This document shows, in pieces, positions 62,259-64,000 of a DNA stretch of 64,000 nucleotides. Below the pieces are notes generated by a model that had not been told where the DNA came from, made no database searches, and saw only the letters and a list, made by a program, of their open reading frames with translations. Each line of letters starts with the position of its first letter. The first letter of the stretch is position 1. The DNA lies in assembly GCA_001768555.1 (NCBI GenBank), contig MEOD01000079.1, positions 1-64,000 on the forward strand, read 5' to 3'. A program made the translations under genes and the position numbers. This DNA comes from Bacteroidetes bacterium GWF2_29_10 (lineage in GTDB: Bacteria; Bacteroidota; Bacteroidia; Bacteroidales; GWE2-29-8).

Positions 62259-62332
62259 GGCCTCGTAGTTCAACTGAATAGAATATCAGATTTCGGCTCT
62301 GAGGGTTGGGGGTTTGAGTCCCTCCGAGGTCA
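62259..62332 (+). tRNA. tRNA-Arg (anticodon TCG)
   Basis: A full cloverleaf of 74 nt can be folded by hand. Acceptor 62259-62265 pairs with 62325-62331 (one G-U), the D stem GTTC/GAAT follows, the anticodon stem TCAGA/TCTGA is perfect, and the loop TTTCGGC places TCG at 62293-62295. The T stem is GGGGG/CCCTC and the discriminator is A62332. CCA is not encoded. TCG reads CGA and probably CGG. Position 19 is A and position 56 is T in place of the near-universal G19 and C56. Confidence 0.95.
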
Positions 62333-62360
62333 CTCTTTTTAATATTAGATATTTTCCTTT

Positions 62361-63260
62361 ATGACTATAGAAGCAACAAATTTAACAAAGTTATATTCTA
62401 CTCAAAAAGCTTTAGATAACGTTTCTTTTAAAATAAATAGTAATGAAATAGTTGGTCTTATTGGTCCAAATGGGGCTGGAAAATCTACATTAATGAAAAT
62501 AATTACTTGCTTCATTCCTCAAACCGAAGGAGAAGTGCGTGTATGTGGATATGATGTAACCGAAAATTCAATCGAAGTAAGACGTAATATAGGTTATCTT
62601 CCTGAAAATAATCCTTTATATTTGGACATGTATGTAAGGGAGTATTTAATGTTTATAGGCAATATATACAAAGTGAAAAATACAGAAAATGCTGTAAATG
62701 ATATAATCGGGCTAATAGGATTAGAAGTTGAAAAAAACAAAAAAATAGGAGCATTATCCAAAGGATACAAACAAAGGGTAGGGCTTGCTCAATCTATGAT
62801 TCATAACCCTAAAATATTAATACTTGACGAGCCTACATCGGGTCTTGATCCTAATCAAATAATTGAAATACGTAACTTAATTGTTAAAATAGGAAAACAA
62901 AAAACTGTTTTACTCTCAACTCACAACATGCATGAAGTAGAGACTGTTTGCGATAAAATATTACTCATAAATAAAGGCAAACTTGTTGCAAATACTAAAA
63001 CAGCTAATTTAGATGTTAACTCTTTAATTTCTACAATTATTGTCGAATTTGATAAAGAGTTAGATATTACAACTCTAAAAACAATAGAGGGTATAACAGA
63101 GGTTATTGCTATTAAAAAAAATACTTACAAAATAGTTGCTGGTAAAGAAGACATTCGATCTGAAATATTTGATTTTGCAGTAAAAAATAATTTGAAAGTA
63201 TTATCTTTAAACATGGAAAAACAAGACCTCGAATCCGTTTTCCATAACCTCACAAAATAA
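62361..63260 (+). CDS. gldA: ABC transporter ATP-binding protein, GldA-like
   Basis: The 299-residue ATPase has Walker A GPNGAGKST at 35-43, the signature LSKGYKQRVG, Walker B ILILDEP and the switch His in LLSTHNMHEVE. The N-terminal EATNLTKLYSTQKALDNVSF and the length match GldA, the ATPase of the gliding-associated GldAFG exporter of Bacteroidota. The C-terminal 80 residues form the usual regulatory domain. Genes for GldF/GldG are not adjacent, so the symbol is provisional; a generic ABC-2 exporter ATPase is the alternative. It begins 28 nt after the tRNA-Arg gene. Confidence 0.8.
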   Translation: MTIEATNLTKLYSTQKALDNVSFKINSNEIVGLIGPNGAGKSTLMKIITCFIPQTEGEVRVCGYDVTENSIEVRRNIGYLPENNPLYLDMYVREYLMFIGNIYKVKNTENAVNDIIGLIGLEVEKNKKIGALSKGYKQRVGLAQSMIHNPKILILDEPTSGLDPNQIIEIRNLIVKIGKQKTVLLSTHNMHEVETVCDKILLINKGKLVANTKTANLDVNSLISTIIVEFDKELDITTLKTIEGITEVIAIKKNTYKIVAGKEDIRSEIFDFAVKNNLKVLSLNMEKQDLESVFHNLTK

Positions 63261-63646
63261 AATTTTAAAACATTTATTGTAATATAAAGTATTCTTAAAA
63301 AAAACTATAAAATAGCTTTGAAACATTTAATAACCCAACGGTGCGACATCTTAGTCAATTTCCCTCAAATCCAACTTAAATAACCTAATCCCAAACTTAT
63401 TTGTTGTCTCCCCAAACTCCTTTGTGCTCCACCCAAACTCCTTTGCGCTCCACCCAAACTTATTTGTTGTCTCCCCAAACTCCTTTGTGCTCCACCCAAA
63501 CTTATTTTCCCAAAATTATCAAACGAACTTCACCGTAAGGCAATTATTAATTCTCAATAAAAACTATATTCATTTACTGATAATACCAAATTAATCAGTA
63601 TTACCTGTATTATATTATTAAAACAGTACCACTTATTTGATTTTCA
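63261..63646. other. 386-nt intergenic region between convergent genes
   Basis: Apart from the minisatellite at 63391-63507 the region is AT-rich without a gene, clear terminator or promoter. Confidence 0.5.
63391..63507. repeat. Minisatellite: five and a half 21-bp units of two types
   Basis: Units of exactly 21 bp alternate between type A (CCAAACTTATTTGTTGTCTC + C) and type B (CCAAACTCCTTTGTGCTCCA + C) in the order A B B A B and a partial A. The shared start CCAAACT and the 21-bp period match the array at 42711-42920, where CCCAAACTCCT also recurs. Confidence 0.92.
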
Positions 63647-64000
63647 TTAATACTTTGATAAGAAATTAGCTAGATTTTCATCTTTATCTAAGTTGAATTT
63701 TTTTCGTAATCTTGTTCTTGCTGTTTTTATTGAATCAGGGCTAATAAATGTAATGTTAGCTATTTCTTTGCTGGACATTGCTAATTTCAAAAAAGTAGAA
63801 AGTTTGAGTTCAGCTTTAGATAAAGTTGGAAAATCTTTAAGCAGGTTTTTATAAAAGTCGTTATGTAAATTTTCAAATCTAAATTTTAGTTCATCCCAAA
63901 TATTTTCAGAATTGTTTCTTTTTAAATCATCAATTAATGATTTAATATTGTTTTTATTAAAGTTAGAAAGTTCAGAATCATGTAATATAGTGCTTAAAGT
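63647..64000 (-). CDS. LuxR-type regulator, N-terminus outside the window
   Basis: The reverse strand gives 117 codons from the window edge to a stop at 63647-63649. The C-terminal part is a LuxR/GerE-like helix-turn-helix: FPTLSKAELKLSTFLKLAMSS, then KEIANITFISPDSIKTARTR with the recognition helix, then LRKKFNLDKDENLANFL. The upstream part is helical (DELKFRFENLHNDFYKNLLK). This combination is typical of Bacteroidota regulators with N-terminal TPR or sensor (two-component-like) domains, which would lie beyond the window. The start is not visible. Confidence 0.8.
   Translation of the reverse strand, partial: TLSTILHDSELSNFNKNNIKSLIDDLKRNNSENIWDELKFRFENLHNDFYKNLLKDFPTLSKAELKLSTFLKLAMSSKEIANITFISPDSIKTARTRLRKKFNLDKDENLANFLSKY

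Overview
The window is strongly AT-rich bacterial DNA from a member of the phylum Bacteroidota. Several independent features support this: two secreted proteins with the type IX secretion (T9SS) C-terminal sorting domain, a GldA-type ABC ATPase, many start regions preceded by the Bacteroidota -7 box TAnnTTTG rather than a -35/-10 pair, almost no Shine-Dalgarno sequences, and a Na+-translocating NADH:quinone oxidoreductase (NQR). The FNR-type operator, the NQR complex and the lactate-oxidation-type Fe-S protein suggest an anaerobe or facultative anaerobe, perhaps Bacteroidales-like. Genus cannot be told from this window.

Layout. 1-3.7 kb: end of a hexapeptide acetyltransferase, gapA, rpiB and a LutB-like Fe-S protein. 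3.8-10.1 kb: serine acetyltransferase convergent with a cysteine desulfurase, then a minus-strand redox operon (odd thioredoxin, thioredoxin-reductase-like flavoprotein, TDT/SLAC1-type transporter, DUF302 protein, NapH-like ferredoxin). It is divergent from a Crp/Fnr regulator, and a consensus FNR box lies between them. 10.2-15.1 kb: membrane metallophosphoesterase, purB, an unknown secreted protein and a ZIP metal transporter. 15.3-17.8 kb: ECF sigma factor, anti-sigma factor and outer-membrane protein. 17.9-21.2 kb: a large modular T9SS papain-family protease. 21.6-31.9 kb: a chemosensory cluster (REC-PAS-STAS, REC-PAS-REC, CheY, CheA, CheW, poly-HAMP receptor, hybrid kinase). 31.9-38.7 kb: a six-gene minus-strand operon (PqqD-like protein, ATP-grasp ligase, PLP decarboxylase, urea-transporter/M23-peptidase fusion, outer-membrane barrel, TPR protein), the best candidate for an undescribed system. 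39.1-42.6 kb: lon and a LuxE-like enzyme. 43.1-47 kb: RsbW-like ATPase and a large DUF4175-like membrane coiled-coil protein. 47.7-53.4 kb: giant outer-membrane protein, rnhA, T9SS protein. 54-62 kb: nqrABCDEF, gamma-carbonic-anhydrase-like protein, nadB. 62.3-64 kb: tRNA-Arg(TCG), gldA-like gene, minisatellite and the end of a LuxR-type regulator.

Intergenic DNA holds two related 21-bp minisatellites (42.7 and 63.4 kb), an 11-bp tandem repeat (47.4 kb), three phased 22-bp repeats upstream of the PqqD operon and lon, and two decayed transposase genes (47.1 and 53.6 kb). I saw no CRISPR array, rRNA, intact insertion sequence or prophage. Residue numbers were counted by hand from the translated genes. 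Family names are recognised from motifs, not from a database search.
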